Notes under the pieces: generated by a model
The model's database searches: none
What the model saw: only the letters and a program-made list of their open reading frames with translations
Told to the model about the DNA's origin: nothing
Assembly (NCBI RefSeq): GCF_036347055.1
Contig: NZ_CP108882.1
Location: forward strand, 3,113,001 to 3,177,000
Source of the DNA: Streptomyces sp. NBC_00820
GTDB taxonomy: Bacteria > Actinomycetota > Actinomycetes > Streptomycetales > Streptomycetaceae
Length of the DNA stretch: 64,000 nucleotides
Reading direction: 5' to 3'
Made by a program: the position numbers and the translations under genes
Shown here: positions 1 to 10,392 of the stretch, in pieces
Numbering within the stretch: the stretch's first letter is position 1
How the letters are laid out: the number at the start of each line of letters is the position of its first letter

Positions 1-335
1 CGCAACGGCCCGGGCGGTGCCGGTGACGCCCGGACGGCGACCGGGGCCCGGCCGGAACCGGCGGCGGGGCGACCGGAGTCCGCCGGGCCGGCGCGTCAAC
101 TCGCCCCGCCCACAGGCCGGCGAGCACCTTCGCTGCGGTTCTGTCACAAACACCCCCTTCCTGTCACACATGTCGCGTCTACGCGGGCTCCGCGTCACAC
201 CCGGTCGACAGCCGCTGTCCCGCGGTCACTCTGTGTCGTTCACCGGGCACAGGCATGGTGATCGCCAGCGCAGCGCCCGGCCCCCCGACGGCCGCATCCG
301 GCCGCCCCCGCGGCGCGCGCAGGGAGGTGCAGCGC
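1..335. other. Gene-free left edge
   Basis: I see no supportable gene before the small HTH gene at 336. Long open frames here are shadows produced by GC bias. The octamer CTGTCACA occurs at 141-148 and 161-168, exactly 20 bp apart, and a related GTCACAC lies near 194. This spacing could suit a regulator binding one face of the helix, but that is only a suggestion. Confidence 0.4.
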
Positions 336-536
336 ATGACCGACCGAAGGCTCTGGTCCTACAAGGAGATCGCGGCGCACATCCGGGTACAGCCCGACAC
401 CGTACGTTCCTACCGCAAGCACGGGCTGCTGCCCCCACCCGACCACGTGGAGGGCGGCAAGCCGTACTGGTACGCCGACACCGTCCGCGCCTGGGTCGCC
501 TCCCGCCCGGGCAATCGGGGCCGCAGAGACGACTGA
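336..536 (+). CDS. Small helix-turn-helix DNA-binding protein
   Basis: A 66-residue protein made almost entirely of one winged-helix or MerR/AlpA-like DNA-binding unit: LWSYKEIAAHIRVQPDTVRSYRKHGLLPPPD, here given in part, at about residues 6-38, followed by a wing with PYWYADTVRAW. Proteins of this size and type act as excisionases or small transcription factors. The ATG at 336 is chosen because AGGGAGG lies at 321-327; a longer frame opens at 255 but has no such site and adds a low-complexity N-terminus. No integrase or phage gene is nearby, so an excisionase role has no contextual support and a small chromosomal regulator is likelier. Its target is not visible. Confidence 0.75.
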   Translation: MTDRRLWSYKEIAAHIRVQPDTVRSYRKHGLLPPPDHVEGGKPYWYADTVRAWVASRPGNRGRRDD

Positions 537-539
537 CCG

Positions 540-725
540 CGGCGGGCCGCCGCCTTCGGGACACGGCGGCCGTGAGGGGCGGTGGTGCCACGTGGATCGT
601 GACGGGCGGTCGTGACGCGAAGGCCGCGACAGGCAGTCGCGACACGGCACGTGACGGGCGCGGTCGTGACACGGCAGCCGTGACGGGCGGCCGTGACGGG
701 CGGTCGCCGGGCCACCCCTCGCGGC
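540..725. repeat. Degenerate GTGACGGGCGG tandem repeat
   Basis: The gap between the HTH gene and the alcohol dehydrogenase carries many imperfect copies of a roughly 11-15 base unit close to CGTGACGGGCGG, clearest at 601-612 and 680-706. Units are degenerate and irregularly spaced. No gene is supported here. The arrangement resembles simple-sequence expansion between convergent genes rather than a regulatory array. Confidence 0.6.
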
Positions 726-737
726 CCGCCCCCGCGG

Positions 738-1781
738 TCAGCTCCAGGGCTCGACGACCGTCACGCCCGCCCCTGGTGCCGCGTCCATCGACGCCAGGGC
801 CTGCGGGGCCGCGTCGAGCGGGATCGTCCGCGTCACCAGCAGGTCCGGGCGCAGCACTCCGGACCCGACCAGCTCCAGCATGCCCGGGTAGGCGTGCGCG
901 GCCATGCCGTGGCTGCCGAGGAGTTCGAGCTCCAGGGATATGACCCGGGCCATGGGGACGGGGGTGGTGCCGTCGGCCGACGGCAGGAGGCCCACCTGGA
1001 CGTGGCGGCCCCGGCGGCGCAGGGAGGCGAGGGAGGCCGCGCAGGTGACGGGAGAGCCGAGGGCGTCGAGAGAGAGGTGAGCGCCCCCGCCGGTCAGCTC
1101 GCGGACTGCGGCGGCGGTGTCGGGTACGGCCGTCGCGTCCACGCACCACGCCGCGCCGAACCTCTCCGCCAGTTCCAGGGCCCGGGGGGACACGTCCACC
1201 GCGACCACCCGGGCCCCCGACGCCGCCGCGATCATGACGGCCGACAGGCCGACTCCGCCGCAGCCGTGCACCGCGACCCACTCCCCCGCCGCCACCCGGC
1301 CCTGGCCCACGACCGCGCGGAAGGCGGTGGCGAAGCGGCAGCCGAGGGCCGCGGCGGTGGCGTACGCCATGCCGTCGGGGATCGCCACCAGATTGACGTC
1401 GGCGTGGTCCAGGGCCACGAACTGGGCGAACGAGCCCCAGTGGTGGAAGCCGGGCTGGGTCTGCCGCTCGCACACCTGCTGGTCGCCGACCGCGCAGGAC
1501 GGGCAGGTGCCGCAGGCGCAGACGAAGGGCACGGTGACCCGGTCGCCCGGACGCCATCCCGTCACCCGGTCGCCCACCGCCTCGACGACTCCGGCGAGTT
1601 CGTGCCCGGGCACGTGCGGCAGCGTGATGTCCGGGTCGTGGCCCATCCAGCCGTGCCAGTCGCTGCGGCACAGCCCGGTCGCCTCGACCCGCACCACCAC
1701 CCCGTGCGCGGCGGGCACCGGGTCCGGCACCTCACGCACCTCCGCGGGCTTCCCGTACTCCTCGAACACCACGGCTCTCAT
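738..1781 (-). CDS. Zinc-dependent alcohol dehydrogenase (MDR family)
   Basis: A 347-residue medium-chain dehydrogenase/reductase predicted to oxidise an alcohol with NAD(P). Visible parts: catalytic zinc ligands in [10 protein letters not shown] and HVPGHELAG (about residues 36-65), the structural zinc knot with four cysteines in CACGTCPSC plus the following VCERQ (about residues 92-110), and a Rossmann fold with GCGGVGLSA. The knot and the WGSF segment resemble the Streptomyces zinc alcohol dehydrogenases often compared with bacterial benzyl or secondary alcohol enzymes. The start at 1781 gives [10 protein letters not shown], the usual N-terminus of the family. A much longer frame in this phase runs upstream through the PrsW gene on the other strand and is spurious. 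Substrate unknown. Confidence 0.9.
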   Translation of the reverse strand: MRAVVFEEYGKPAEVREVPDPVPAAHGVVVRVEATGLCRSDWHGWMGHDPDITLPHVPGHELAGVVEAVGDRVTGWRPGDRVTVPFVCACGTCPSCAVGDQQVCERQTQPGFHHWGSFAQFVALDHADVNLVAIPDGMAYATAAALGCRFATAFRAVVGQGRVAAGEWVAVHGCGGVGLSAVMIAAASGARVVAVDVSPRALELAERFGAAWCVDATAVPDTAAAVRELTGGGAHLSLDALGSPVTCAASLASLRRRGRHVQVGLLPSADGTTPVPMARVISLELELLGSHGMAAHAYPGMLELVGSGVLRPDLLVTRTIPLDAAPQALASMDAAPGAGVTVVEPWS

Positions 1782-1976
1782 GCCCCCACCCTGCCCAGCG
1801 GGGCGCCCGTACACGCCGGTTCGCCGCCGCGCGGGTACGGCCGCCCGGCCGGGCCGCACCTGATCCGGCAGGGGCTGTCCGCCGGGCCTGTCCGAACTGC
1901 ACCAAAGGGCGCGTCTGCATAAGGTGCGGGATAAATCGCCCAGCAGGAGCCCGAGGAAGCCCGAAGGGGACCCGAC

Positions 1977-2927
1977 GTGAGCCACTCTCCGCCGCCCGGC
2001 CGGCCCAAGGCCCGCATTCCCGGTCCGCAGCAGCCCCCGCCGCCCTACCCCCGCATCGGCGCCGGCCTGTGGAAGCGCTGCCTGGGCGGCGGTCTCGCGC
2101 TGTGGGCGCTGACCGCGGTGCTGACGTACGTGACGCGGAACGCCGCCCTGCTGCCGACCCTGATCCTGCTGGGCGGCTTCCTGGTCCCCGTCGTGTTCGT
2201 GCTGTGGGCGTACGAGCGGCACGGCCGCGACCTGGGGGTCAGCGCGGTCCTCGGCTGCTTCCTGGCCGGCGGCGTGCTCGGCGTGCCGGGCGCCGCGCTG
2301 ATGGAGCCGTATCTGCTGCACCCCTCCCCGGAGCTGTTCCTCGGCATCGGACTGGTCGAGGAGGCGGCCAAGCTCGGCGCGCTGGTGTTCGCGCTGCGCC
2401 GGCTCCCGGGCATCCGCGGGACGCGGGCCGGGCTGGTGCTGGGCGCGGCGGTCGGCTTCGGTTTCGCGGTGCCGGAGAGCTGCGGGTACGCCTTCGAGGC
2501 GGCCTTCTCCACCGGCGTCTTCGACCTCAGGACGCTGCTGGAGACGGAGATCCTGCGCGGGCTGCTCGCGCCGTTCGGGCAGGGCCTGTGGACGGCGATC
2601 GCGGGCGGCGTCCTGCTCTCCTGCCGGCGCCCGGCCGGGCGTTTCCGCCTCCCCCCGCCGGTGCTCGCCGCCTGGTTCGGTGTCGCCCTGCTGCACACCC
2701 TGTGGGACTCCACGCACGGGATCGCGCTGTGGCTGGTGGCCCGGCTCGCCGGAGCCGGGGTCCAGCGGGAGCTGTTCGCGCAGGGGTACCTCGTGCGGCC
2801 CAGCGCCGCGCAGGAGCACCTGTTCACCCTGTTCTCCCTGGCCGGCCTGGCACTGGTCGCGCTGCTCGGCGTCGTCTGGGCGCGGTCGCTGGCCTACCGG
2901 GCAAGACCTTGGAGAAATACCCCCTAG
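1977..2927 (+). CDS. PrsW-family intramembrane metalloprotease
   Basis: A 316-residue polytopic membrane protein. After a proline-rich cytoplasmic start come about eight hydrophobic segments. The PrsW/CAAX-type signatures are present: a di-glutamate motif in LVEEAAKLG (about residues 124-132), a second acidic site in PESCGYAFE (about 164-172), and a histidine in [11 protein letters not shown] (about 240-250). PrsW enzymes cleave anti-sigma factors within the membrane in Bacillus; the substrate here is unknown and no anti-sigma gene is adjacent. The start is GTG at 1977 with a purine-rich stretch (GAAGGGGA) just upstream. Its stop codon at 2925-2927 lies inside the spacer of the copper operator that serves the next gene, so it is not obviously part of the copper operon. 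Confidence 0.85.
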   Translation: MSHSPPPGRPKARIPGPQQPPPPYPRIGAGLWKRCLGGGLALWALTAVLTYVTRNAALLPTLILLGGFLVPVVFVLWAYERHGRDLGVSAVLGCFLAGGVLGVPGAALMEPYLLHPSPELFLGIGLVEEAAKLGALVFALRRLPGIRGTRAGLVLGAAVGFGFAVPESCGYAFEAAFSTGVFDLRTLLETEILRGLLAPFGQGLWTAIAGGVLLSCRRPAGRFRLPPPVLAAWFGVALLHTLWDSTHGIALWLVARLAGAGVQRELFAQGYLVRPSAAQEHLFTLFSLAGLALVALLGVVWARSLAYRARPWRNTP

Positions 2928-2933
2928 GGGTAT
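2917..2933. promoter_or_regulatory. CsoR-type copper operator
   Basis: ATACCCC-CTA-GGGGTAT is a perfect 7-bp inverted repeat with a 3-bp spacer. It closely matches the GC-rich, TA-flanked operators bound by the copper-responsive repressor CsoR. It lies 77 bp before the copZ start and overlaps the PrsW stop codon. No csoR gene is in the window, so the repressor must act from elsewhere. Confidence 0.88.
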
Positions 2934-3009
2934 AGTCTCAGGAAAGTGGGGCCCACCGTGGACCCCGCGAGACCCCGACAGCCCCACACGCCTCGACGAG
3001 GAGAACGAC

Positions 3010-3249
3010 ATGAGCGCCCAGACCGAAACCCCGGGCTCCGTCACCACCGTCTACAAGGTGAGTGGCATGAGCTGCGGCCACTGCGAGGGCTCCGTCTCCG
3101 GCGAGCTCACCCAGCTCCCCGGCGTCAGCTCCGTGAAGGCCGTCGCCTCGACGGGCGAGGTGACCGTCGTCTCCGCGGCTCCGCTCGACGCCGAGGCCGT
3201 GCGCGCCGCCGTCGACGAGGCGGGCTTCGAGCTGACCGGCACGGTCTGA
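3010..3249 (+). CDS. copZ: Copper chaperone CopZ (heavy-metal-associated domain)
   Basis: A 79-residue cytoplasmic protein that is a single HMA ferredoxin-like domain. The metal-binding motif is GMSCGHC with Cys22 and Cys25. It should bind Cu(I) and hand it to the ATPase encoded just downstream. The ATG at 3010 is preceded by GAGGAGA at 2998-3004. Longer in-frame extensions run back into the PrsW gene and are rejected. With the CsoR-type operator upstream and copA 100 bp downstream, it forms a copper-efflux module. Confidence 0.95.
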   Translation: MSAQTETPGSVTTVYKVSGMSCGHCEGSVSGELTQLPGVSSVKAVASTGEVTVVSAAPLDAEAVRAAVDEAGFELTGTV

Positions 3250-3349
3250 GGGCACCCGCCCGGGGGCCCCGCAACCTTTTCCCGACCGGACTGCGCCGAC
3301 CAGCTCATACTGGCTCCGTACGGTCCGGTCCGATGTCTGGAGTCCGGAC

Positions 3350-5692
3350 ATGACCAGCACCACAGGCACAGGCACAGGCGCAGAGACAGCCGCGGATCCG
3401 GCGACGGAGCCGACGGCGCGGACAAGGACGGAACGGGCGGCGACGGCGACGGCTCCCGGCGCGGTGAACGCGGCGGGCGGAACGTCCGAGGTCGAGCTGC
3501 TCATCGGCGGCATGACCTGCGCCTCCTGCGCCGCCCGGGTGGAGAAGAAGCTCAACCGGATGGACGGTGTGAGCGCCACGGTGAACTACGCCACCGAGAA
3601 GGCGAAGGTCAGCTACGGCGCGGACGTCCAGGTCGCCGACCTGATCGCCACCGTGGTCAGAACCGGCTACACCGCCGAGGAGCCCCCGCCGCCGGAGCCC
3701 GCCCCGGACGCGTCCGAGGGCCCGGAGGGCGCCGCGCCGGCCGCGGAACCGGACGCCCTGCGCCACCGTCTGCTCGTCTCCGCCGCGCTCGCCGCCCCCG
3801 TCGTGCTGCTCTCCATGGTCCCGGCGCTCCAGTTCGACAACTGGCAGTGGCTGGCGCTCACCCTCGCCGCGCCCGTCGTCGTCTGGGGCGGATGGCCCTT
3901 CCACCGGGCCGCGTGGACGAACGCCCGGCACCGCGCCGCCACCATGGACACGCTCGTGTCGGTCGGCACGCTGGCCGCGTTCGGCTGGTCGCTGTGGGCG
4001 CTGTTCTTCGGTCACGCGGGCATGACCGGCATGCACGAGGAGTTCCGCTTCCCCGTCGACCGCATGGACGGCGCCTCCACGATCTACCTGGAGGTCGCCG
4101 CCGGGGTCGTCGCGCTGATCCTGCTGGGCCGCTATCTGGAGGCCCGCTCCAAGCGGCGCGCGGGCGCGGCCCTCAGGGCGCTGATGGAGCTGGGCGCCAA
4201 GGACGTGGCCGTGCTGCGGGACGGGCGCGAGGTACGGCTGCCGGTGGCCTCGCTGGCGGTCGGCGACCGGTTCGTCGTACGGCCCGGGGAGAAGATCGCC
4301 ACCGACGGTACGGTCGTCGAGGGCGTCTCCGCGGTGGACGCGTCCATGCTGACGGGCGAGTCGGTGCCGGTGGACGTCGGCCCCGGCGACCAGGTCGCCG
4401 GCGCCACGGTCAACGCGGGCGGCCTGCTGGTCGTGGAGGCCGCCCGGGTCGGCGCGGACACCCAGCTCGCCCGGATGGCGAGGCTGGTGGAGGACGCGCA
4501 GAACGGCAAGGCCGCGGTGCAGCGGCTCGCGGACCGGATCTCCGCCGTCTTCGTCCCCGTGGTCATCCTGATCGCGCTCGGCACCTTCGGCGTCTGGCTG
4601 GGCGTCACCGGCGACACCGCCGCCGCGTTCACGGCCGCCGTCGCCGTCCTGATCATCGCCTGCCCCTGCGCGCTGGGCCTCGCCACGCCGACCGCGCTGA
4701 TGGTCGGCACCGGCCGGGGCGCCCAGCTCGGCATCCTCATCAAGGGCCCCGAGGTGCTGGAGTCCACCCGCCGTGTCGACACGGTCGTCCTGGACAAGAC
4801 CGGCACCGTCACCACCGGCCGGATGACCCTCCAGGAGGTCCACGTCGCCGACGGCGAGGACGAGAGCGAGGTGCTGCGCCTCGCCGGCGCCCTGGAGCAC
4901 GCCTCCGAGCACCCCGTCGCCCGGGCGATCGCCGCGGGCGCCGAGGAGCGCGTCGGGGCGCTGCCGCCGGCCGAGCGGTTCGAGAACGTCCCCGGACGGG
5001 GCGTACGCGGCCGCGTGGAGGGCCGCGAGGTGGCCGCCGGGCGCCTCTACGACACCCTGCCCGGGGAACTGGCCGAGGCCCGCTCCCGGGCCGAGCGGGA
5101 GGGCCGTACGGCCGTCGTGGTCGGCTGGGACGGCCGGGCGCGCGGCGTCCTCGCGGTCGCCGACACGATCCGGGAGACCAGCGCCGAGGCCGTGCGCGAG
5201 CTGCGCGCGCTGGGACTCACCCCGGTACTGCTGACCGGCGACAACCGGACGGTCGCCGAGGCGGTCGCGCGGGCGGTCGGCATCGACGAGGTGATCGCCG
5301 AGGTGCTGCCCGAGGACAAGGTGGACGTCGTACGACGGCTGCGGCGCGAGGGACGGACCGTGGCCATGGTCGGCGACGGCGTCAACGACGCGGCCGCGCT
5401 GGCCACCGCGGACCTGGGCCTGGCCATGGGGACCGGTACCGACGCGGCGATCGAGGCGGGCGATCTGACGCTGGTGCGCGGGGACCTGAGGGTGGCCGCG
5501 GACGCCATCCGGCTCTCCCGGCGCACCCTCGCCACCATCAAGGGCAACCTGGTGTGGGCCTTCGGCTACAACGTGGCCGCGCTGCCGCTGGCCGCGGCCG
5601 GTCTGCTGAACCCGATGATCGCGGGGGCGGCGATGGCCTTCTCCTCGGTGTTCGTGGTGACCAACAGCCTCCGGCTGCGGCGCTTCCGCTGA
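3350..5692 (+). CDS. copA: Copper-exporting P1B-type ATPase CopA
   Basis: A 780-residue Cu(I) pump. Domains in order: a Thr/Ala-rich leader (1-45), one HMA domain with GGMTCASC (Cys57, Cys60), six to eight transmembrane segments from about residue 140, the actuator loop with LTGES, the transmembrane CPC metal site at 438-440 within [10 protein letters not shown], the phosphorylation site DKTGT beginning at Asp482, the HP motif in SEHPVA, and the hinge GDGVND at about 675-680. All catalytic residues are intact. It follows copZ by 100 bp, with no clear terminator between, so both probably respond to copper through the upstream operator. The ATG at 3350 has only a weak GGAG site. Confidence 0.96.
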   Translation: MTSTTGTGTGAETAADPATEPTARTRTERAATATAPGAVNAAGGTSEVELLIGGMTCASCAARVEKKLNRMDGVSATVNYATEKAKVSYGADVQVADLIATVVRTGYTAEEPPPPEPAPDASEGPEGAAPAAEPDALRHRLLVSAALAAPVVLLSMVPALQFDNWQWLALTLAAPVVVWGGWPFHRAAWTNARHRAATMDTLVSVGTLAAFGWSLWALFFGHAGMTGMHEEFRFPVDRMDGASTIYLEVAAGVVALILLGRYLEARSKRRAGAALRALMELGAKDVAVLRDGREVRLPVASLAVGDRFVVRPGEKIATDGTVVEGVSAVDASMLTGESVPVDVGPGDQVAGATVNAGGLLVVEAARVGADTQLARMARLVEDAQNGKAAVQRLADRISAVFVPVVILIALGTFGVWLGVTGDTAAAFTAAVAVLIIACPCALGLATPTALMVGTGRGAQLGILIKGPEVLESTRRVDTVVLDKTGTVTTGRMTLQEVHVADGEDESEVLRLAGALEHASEHPVARAIAAGAEERVGALPPAERFENVPGRGVRGRVEGREVAAGRLYDTLPGELAEARSRAEREGRTAVVVGWDGRARGVLAVADTIRETSAEAVRELRALGLTPVLLTGDNRTVAEAVARAVGIDEVIAEVLPEDKVDVVRRLRREGRTVAMVGDGVNDAAALATADLGLAMGTGTDAAIEAGDLTLVRGDLRVAADAIRLSRRTLATIKGNLVWAFGYNVAALPLAAAGLLNPMIAGAAMAFSSVFVVTNSLRLRRFR

Positions 5693-5778
5693 AATCGCGG
5701 GAACCTGCGGGAACCTGCGGGAAACCGCAGCCGAAGTAGGACTCCCCCTGGAGTCGGGCGCGCACCTCACATAAGCTC

Positions 5779-5808
5779 TTCACAAGCCTCGCGCATCTTC
5801 CTTACGCT
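5779..5808 (+). promoter_or_regulatory. Possible vegetative promoter of a non-coding RNA
   Basis: TTCACA at 5779-5784 and TACGCT at 5803-5808 are separated by 18 bp, close to the -35/-10 pattern used by the principal sigma factor in Streptomyces. A start near 5815 would place the hairpin 5812-5833 at or near the 5' end of the transcript. No start codon with a ribosome site follows. Confidence 0.4.
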
Positions 5809-5811
5809 TGG

Positions 5812-6275
5812 GCCCCGATCCCCGTATCGGGGCTCTTGCGCACCTAAGGGACATATGCAAGAGACGCAGATCACAGTGATGCGAACGTAACCATCGAAGG
5901 GGTTCGAAGGTCTAAGTTGGCGATGTCAGCACAGCGTCTTGGGGGGCGCCGGCTGGCATCTGGGGATGTCTTGGGGGACTTCCTCAGATGGAGGTACCTC
6001 CCGGCTCCGCTCCGACGGAGTTGAGAGCCTGGGGGAGCGTGGCCGGGGCACGTACACCGGGGAGCTTTGAGCGGCCCTCCCAGCGTGCGTTGTCCCGGCA
6101 GATCGCACCGCATCACTGAAGTACGGCGGGTCACTCCCGTCGTGCTCGGACAGCGAATTCAGGCGCTGTCTTCTCCGAGCGCCCGGCCGGATCCCGTGGG
6201 GGGAATCCGCACCGGGACATGGGAAGGCGCCCTGGTCGTCAGCCCGTGGGGGGACTGACGCACCAGGGCGCCTTC
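5812..6275 (+). ncRNA. Candidate small RNA upstream of the citrate synthase 3' end
   Basis: The stretch begins just after the promoter-like boxes with a hairpin (GCCCCGAT paired to ATCGGGGC, 5812-5833), then a second one (CTCTTGC at 5833-5839 with GCAAGAG at 5857-5863), and may end at the 14-bp hairpin 6223-6275 or earlier. Streptomyces small RNAs commonly lie in such intergenic gaps, and I have a faint memory of one reported beside the citrate synthase gene of S. coelicolor, which I cannot verify. The true ends are not defined by the sequence. Confidence 0.35.
6223..6275. terminator. Strong hairpin, probable terminator
   Basis: GAAGGCGCCCTGGT (6223-6236) pairs perfectly with ACCAGGGCGCCTTC (6262-6275), and a further 6 bp (6237-6242 with 6255-6260) extend the stem across one bulged base. 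It sits between the gene-free region and citA and could stop transcripts from either side. Confidence 0.65.
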
Positions 6276-6338
6276 TGCTTTCCCGCGCGCGGTTCTCGCG
6301 CGTGCCCGCACGGTTCTCGCGCGTGCCCGGGTACGGCT

Positions 6339-6366
6339 CAGGGCCTGTCCGTGCGGACAGGCCCTG
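6339..6366 (-). terminator. Terminator of citrate synthase gene
   Basis: CAGGGCCTGTCC (6339-6350) and GGACAGGCCCTG (6355-6366) form a perfect 12-bp stem with a GTGC loop, 36 bp past the citA stop. There is no T-run, as is usual for Streptomyces terminators. Confidence 0.7.
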
Positions 6367-6402
6367 GCGGTCAGCTCGTTCGGCGCCTGGTCGGCGCCTG
6401 GC

Positions 6403-7692
<1,290 letters not shown>

Positions 7693-7911
7693 GTCATCCC
7701 TCACCGACGTTGTGCCTCTTCTTCGAGGTGCCCTGACTGTCTCTAGCCTCCCCCATTCGGCTCAGAAGAGTGCACTCGGGGTCGGCCAATGGGCCTATCG
7801 GCGGCACTCAGTGCCGTCAACCTGCTCATCCTGCCTCCTCGAAGAGGGATCCGGAAGTGCTCTGTGACCTTCATGACTCATTTGATCGATCATTTTTCGC
7901 GACGCCGCCGG

Positions 7912-10170
7912 TCAGCGGCCGGCGAGCCTGAAGTCGAGGGCCGTGCACCGCCGTCCGGCCGACACCGTGCGCACCGCCTGCCCGATCGCCTTGCGTGAAC
8001 CGACGAGCACAACCAGCTTCCTGGCCCGGGTCACCGCCGTGTACAGCAGGTTCCGCTGGAGCATCATCCATGCTCCGGTGGTGACGGGGATCACCACGGC
8101 GGGATATTCACTCCCCTGCGAGCGGTGAATGGTCACCGCGTAGGCATGGGCCAGTTCGTCCAGTTCGTCGAACTCGTACGGAATCTCCTCGTCCTCGTCC
8201 GTCAGCACCGTCAGGCGCTGGTCGACCGGATCGAGCGACGTGACCACGCCCACGGTGCCGTTGAAGACTCCGTTCGCCCCTTTGTCGTAGTTGTTGCGAA
8301 TCTGGGTGACCTTGTCCCCGACGCGGAAGACCCGGCCGCCGAACCGCTTCTCCGGCAGATCGGGCCGGCCGGGCGTGACGGCCTGCTGGAGCAGGCCGTT
8401 GAGGGCGCCGGCGCCGGCCGGTCCGCGGTGCATCGGGGCGAGCACCTGGACGTCCCGGCGCGGGTCGAGCCCGAACCGGGCCGGGATGCGCCGGGCGGCC
8501 ACGTCCACGGTGAGCCGGCCGGCCGCCTCGGTGTCGTCCTCGACGAACAGGAAGAAGTCCTTCATGCCGTCCGTGAGCGGGTGCCGACCGGCGTTGATGC
8601 GGTGCGCGTTGGTCACCACCCCGGACTGCTGGGCCTGCCGGAAGACCTGGGTGAGGCGGACGGCCGGGATCGGGCTCCCGTCGGCGAGCAGATCCCGCAG
8701 GACCTCGCCGGCGCCGACGCTGGGGAGCTGGTCCACATCCCCGACGAAGAGGAGGTGCGCCCCCGGCGGTACGGCCTTCACCAGCTTGTTGGCGAGCAGC
8801 AGGTCCAGCATCGACGCCTCGTCGACGACCACCAGGTCGGCGTCCAGCGGGCGTTCGCGGTCGTAGGCGGCGTCGCCGCCGGGCTTCAGCTCCAGCAGCC
8901 GGTGCACGGTGGAGGCCTCGGCGCCGGTCAGCTCGGCCAGCCGCTTGGCGGCCCGGCCGGTGGGGGCGGCGAGCAGCACCTTGGCCTGCTTGGCGCGGGC
9001 CAGTTCGACGATCGAGCGGACCGTGAAGGACTTGCCGCAGCCCGGCCCTCCGGTGAGCACGGCGACCTTCTCGGTCAGCGCGAGCCGTACGGCGGCCTCC
9101 TGCTCGGCCGCGAGATCGGCGCCGGTACGGCCCTTCAGCCAGCCCAGCGCCTTGTCCCAGGCCACGTCCCGGAAGCCCGGCATCCGGTCCTCGCCGGTGC
9201 GCAGCAGACGCAGCAGCTGGGCGGAGAGGGAGAGTTCGGCGCGGTGGAAGGGGACGAGGTAGACGGCGGTGACGGGCTCGGCGCCGCCACCGTCCGGCCC
9301 CGGCACCTTCTCCCGTACGACGCCCGGCTCCTCCCCCTCCTCTCCCGGCTCGGCCAGTTCCGCCAGACACTCGATGACCAACCCGGTGTCGACCTGGAGG
9401 AGTTTGACCGCGTCGGCGATCAGCCGCTCCTCCGGCAGGAAGCAGTGGCCCTGGTCGGCGGACTGGGACAGCGCGTACTGCAGGCCCGCCTTCACGCGCT
9501 CGGGACTGTCGTGCGGAATGCCCACGGAGCGGGCGATCCTGTCGGCGGTGAGGAAGCCGATGCCCCAGACGTCGGTGGCGAGCCGGTAGGGGTGGTTCTT
9601 CACCACGGAGATGGACGCGTCGCCGTACTTCTTGTAGATCCGCACGGCGATGGACGTGGACACCTCGACGGTCTGGAGGAAGAGCATGACCTCCTTGATC
9701 GCCTTCTGCTCCTCCCAGGCGTCGGCGATCTTCTTCGTCCGCTTGGGGCCGAGCCCCGGCACCTCGACGAGCCGCTTCGGCTCCTCCTCGATGATCCTCA
9801 GGGTGTCCACGCCGAAGTGCTGGGTGATCCGGTCGGCGAAGACCGGCCCGATGCCCTTGACCAGTCCGGAGCCGAGGTAGCGGCGGATGCCCTGGACCGT
9901 GGCCGGCAGCACGGTGGTGTAGTTCTCCACGGTGAACTGCTTGCCGTACTGGGGGTGGGACCCCCACCGCCCCTCCATCCGGAGCGACTCCCCCACCTGC
10001 GCACCGAGCAGCGCGCCGACGACCGTGAGGAGGTCTCCGGCACCCCTGCCGGTGTCCACCCGGGCGACGGTGTAGCCGTTCTCCTCGTTGGCGTAAGTGA
10101 TCCGCTCCAGGACACCTTCGAGCACGGCGAGCCGCCGCTCACCGCTGGAGTCCGCCGCCTGCTGTGCCAT
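7912..10170 (-). CDS. recD2: RecD2-type ATP-dependent DNA helicase
   Basis: A 752-residue superfamily 1B 5'-3' helicase, the RecD2 form that works without RecB and RecC. Order of parts: an N-terminal OB-like domain, tandem helix-hairpin-helix segments (PGLGPKRTKKIADAW), Walker A GGPGCGKS at about residue 373, Walker B VVVDEAS, a DQLPS motif, and the UvrD-like C-terminus with VTIHRSQGSEYPAVV and TAVTRARKLVVLVG. RecD2 proteins help repair and replication-fork processing. The ATG at 10170 gives a normal-length N-terminus. It is not in an obvious operon: a long gap separates it from citA, and the DUF397 gene lies 31 bp upstream on the same strand. Confidence 0.95.
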   Translation of the reverse strand: MAQQAADSSGERRLAVLEGVLERITYANEENGYTVARVDTGRGAGDLLTVVGALLGAQVGESLRMEGRWGSHPQYGKQFTVENYTTVLPATVQGIRRYLGSGLVKGIGPVFADRITQHFGVDTLRIIEEEPKRLVEVPGLGPKRTKKIADAWEEQKAIKEVMLFLQTVEVSTSIAVRIYKKYGDASISVVKNHPYRLATDVWGIGFLTADRIARSVGIPHDSPERVKAGLQYALSQSADQGHCFLPEERLIADAVKLLQVDTGLVIECLAELAEPGEEGEEPGVVREKVPGPDGGGAEPVTAVYLVPFHRAELSLSAQLLRLLRTGEDRMPGFRDVAWDKALGWLKGRTGADLAAEQEAAVRLALTEKVAVLTGGPGCGKSFTVRSIVELARAKQAKVLLAAPTGRAAKRLAELTGAEASTVHRLLELKPGGDAAYDRERPLDADLVVVDEASMLDLLLANKLVKAVPPGAHLLFVGDVDQLPSVGAGEVLRDLLADGSPIPAVRLTQVFRQAQQSGVVTNAHRINAGRHPLTDGMKDFFLFVEDDTEAAGRLTVDVAARRIPARFGLDPRRDVQVLAPMHRGPAGAGALNGLLQQAVTPGRPDLPEKRFGGRVFRVGDKVTQIRNNYDKGANGVFNGTVGVVTSLDPVDQRLTVLTDEDEEIPYEFDELDELAHAYAVTIHRSQGSEYPAVVIPVTTGAWMMLQRNLLYTAVTRARKLVVLVGSRKAIGQAVRTVSAGRRCTALDFRLAGR

Positions 10171-10201
10171 GCGTCGACGGTACCGGTGAGGTGTGACAGG
10201 A

Positions 10202-10384
10202 CTACTTCTCCGGGCCCTTCAGGGCTTCGAGGAAGGTGGTGAAGACGGGGGCGGTGAAGGTAAGAATGGCTCGGGTGGGGGCCTTGGAGTCACGGACGGC
10301 GGTGTCGGTGGGGGTGGTGGCGATCTCCACGCAGGCATTGCCGTCGTCCGGGCCCGAATAGGACGACTTCCGCCAGTTGCCCAT
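10202..10384 (-). CDS. DUF397 domain protein
   Basis: A 60-residue protein with the DUF397 pattern: NWRKSSYSGPDDGNACVEIA at residues 3-22, then VAVRDSK-like TAVRDSKAPTRAILTF. DUF397 genes in Streptomyces normally follow an XRE-type regulator with a DUF5753 domain, and such pairs influence development, antibiotic production or anti-sigma signalling. Here the start is the ATG at 10384 with GTGAGGAA just upstream. The partner survives only as the fragment at 10393-10587, so the DUF397 protein may now be an orphan. Its own sequence is intact. Confidence 0.9.
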   Translation of the reverse strand: MGNWRKSSYSGPDDGNACVEIATTPTDTAVRDSKAPTRAILTFTAPVFTTFLEALKGPEK

Positions 10385-10392
10385 GGGGTTCC

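Larger units (their letters stand above)
5693..6402. other. Long gene-free region between copA and citA
   Basis: About 710 bases without a convincing gene. It starts with three direct copies of a ten-base unit GCGGGAACCT (5698-5726), then contains a promoter-like sequence, two small hairpins, a 12-bp palindrome GGAGGTACCTCC at 5990-6001 in a GGGGGAG-rich segment of the sort dispersed in streptomycete genomes, a strong hairpin at 6223-6275, and a 19-base direct repeat (CGGTTCTCGCGCGTGCCCG at 6290-6308 and 6311-6329). Short open frames here lack ribosome sites and family features. A non-coding RNA is the likeliest content. Confidence 0.55.

Noticed and set aside
336..536. Phage excisionase assignment for the small HTH protein
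   Set aside because: No integrase, attachment repeat or other phage gene is near; only the fold is supported.
17..943. Long open frame across the left edge and into the dehydrogenase
   Set aside because: It is rich in Arg, Pro and Gly with no domain, and it overlaps a clear gene on the other strand; a typical GC-bias shadow.
738..3047. 769-residue frame extending the alcohol dehydrogenase upstream
   Set aside because: The extra N-terminal part is antisense to PrsW and the copper operator; the family start is at 1781.
5885..5925. tRNA-like GGGTTCGA T-loop
   Set aside because: GGGGTTCGAAGG has no paired arms or acceptor stem around it.
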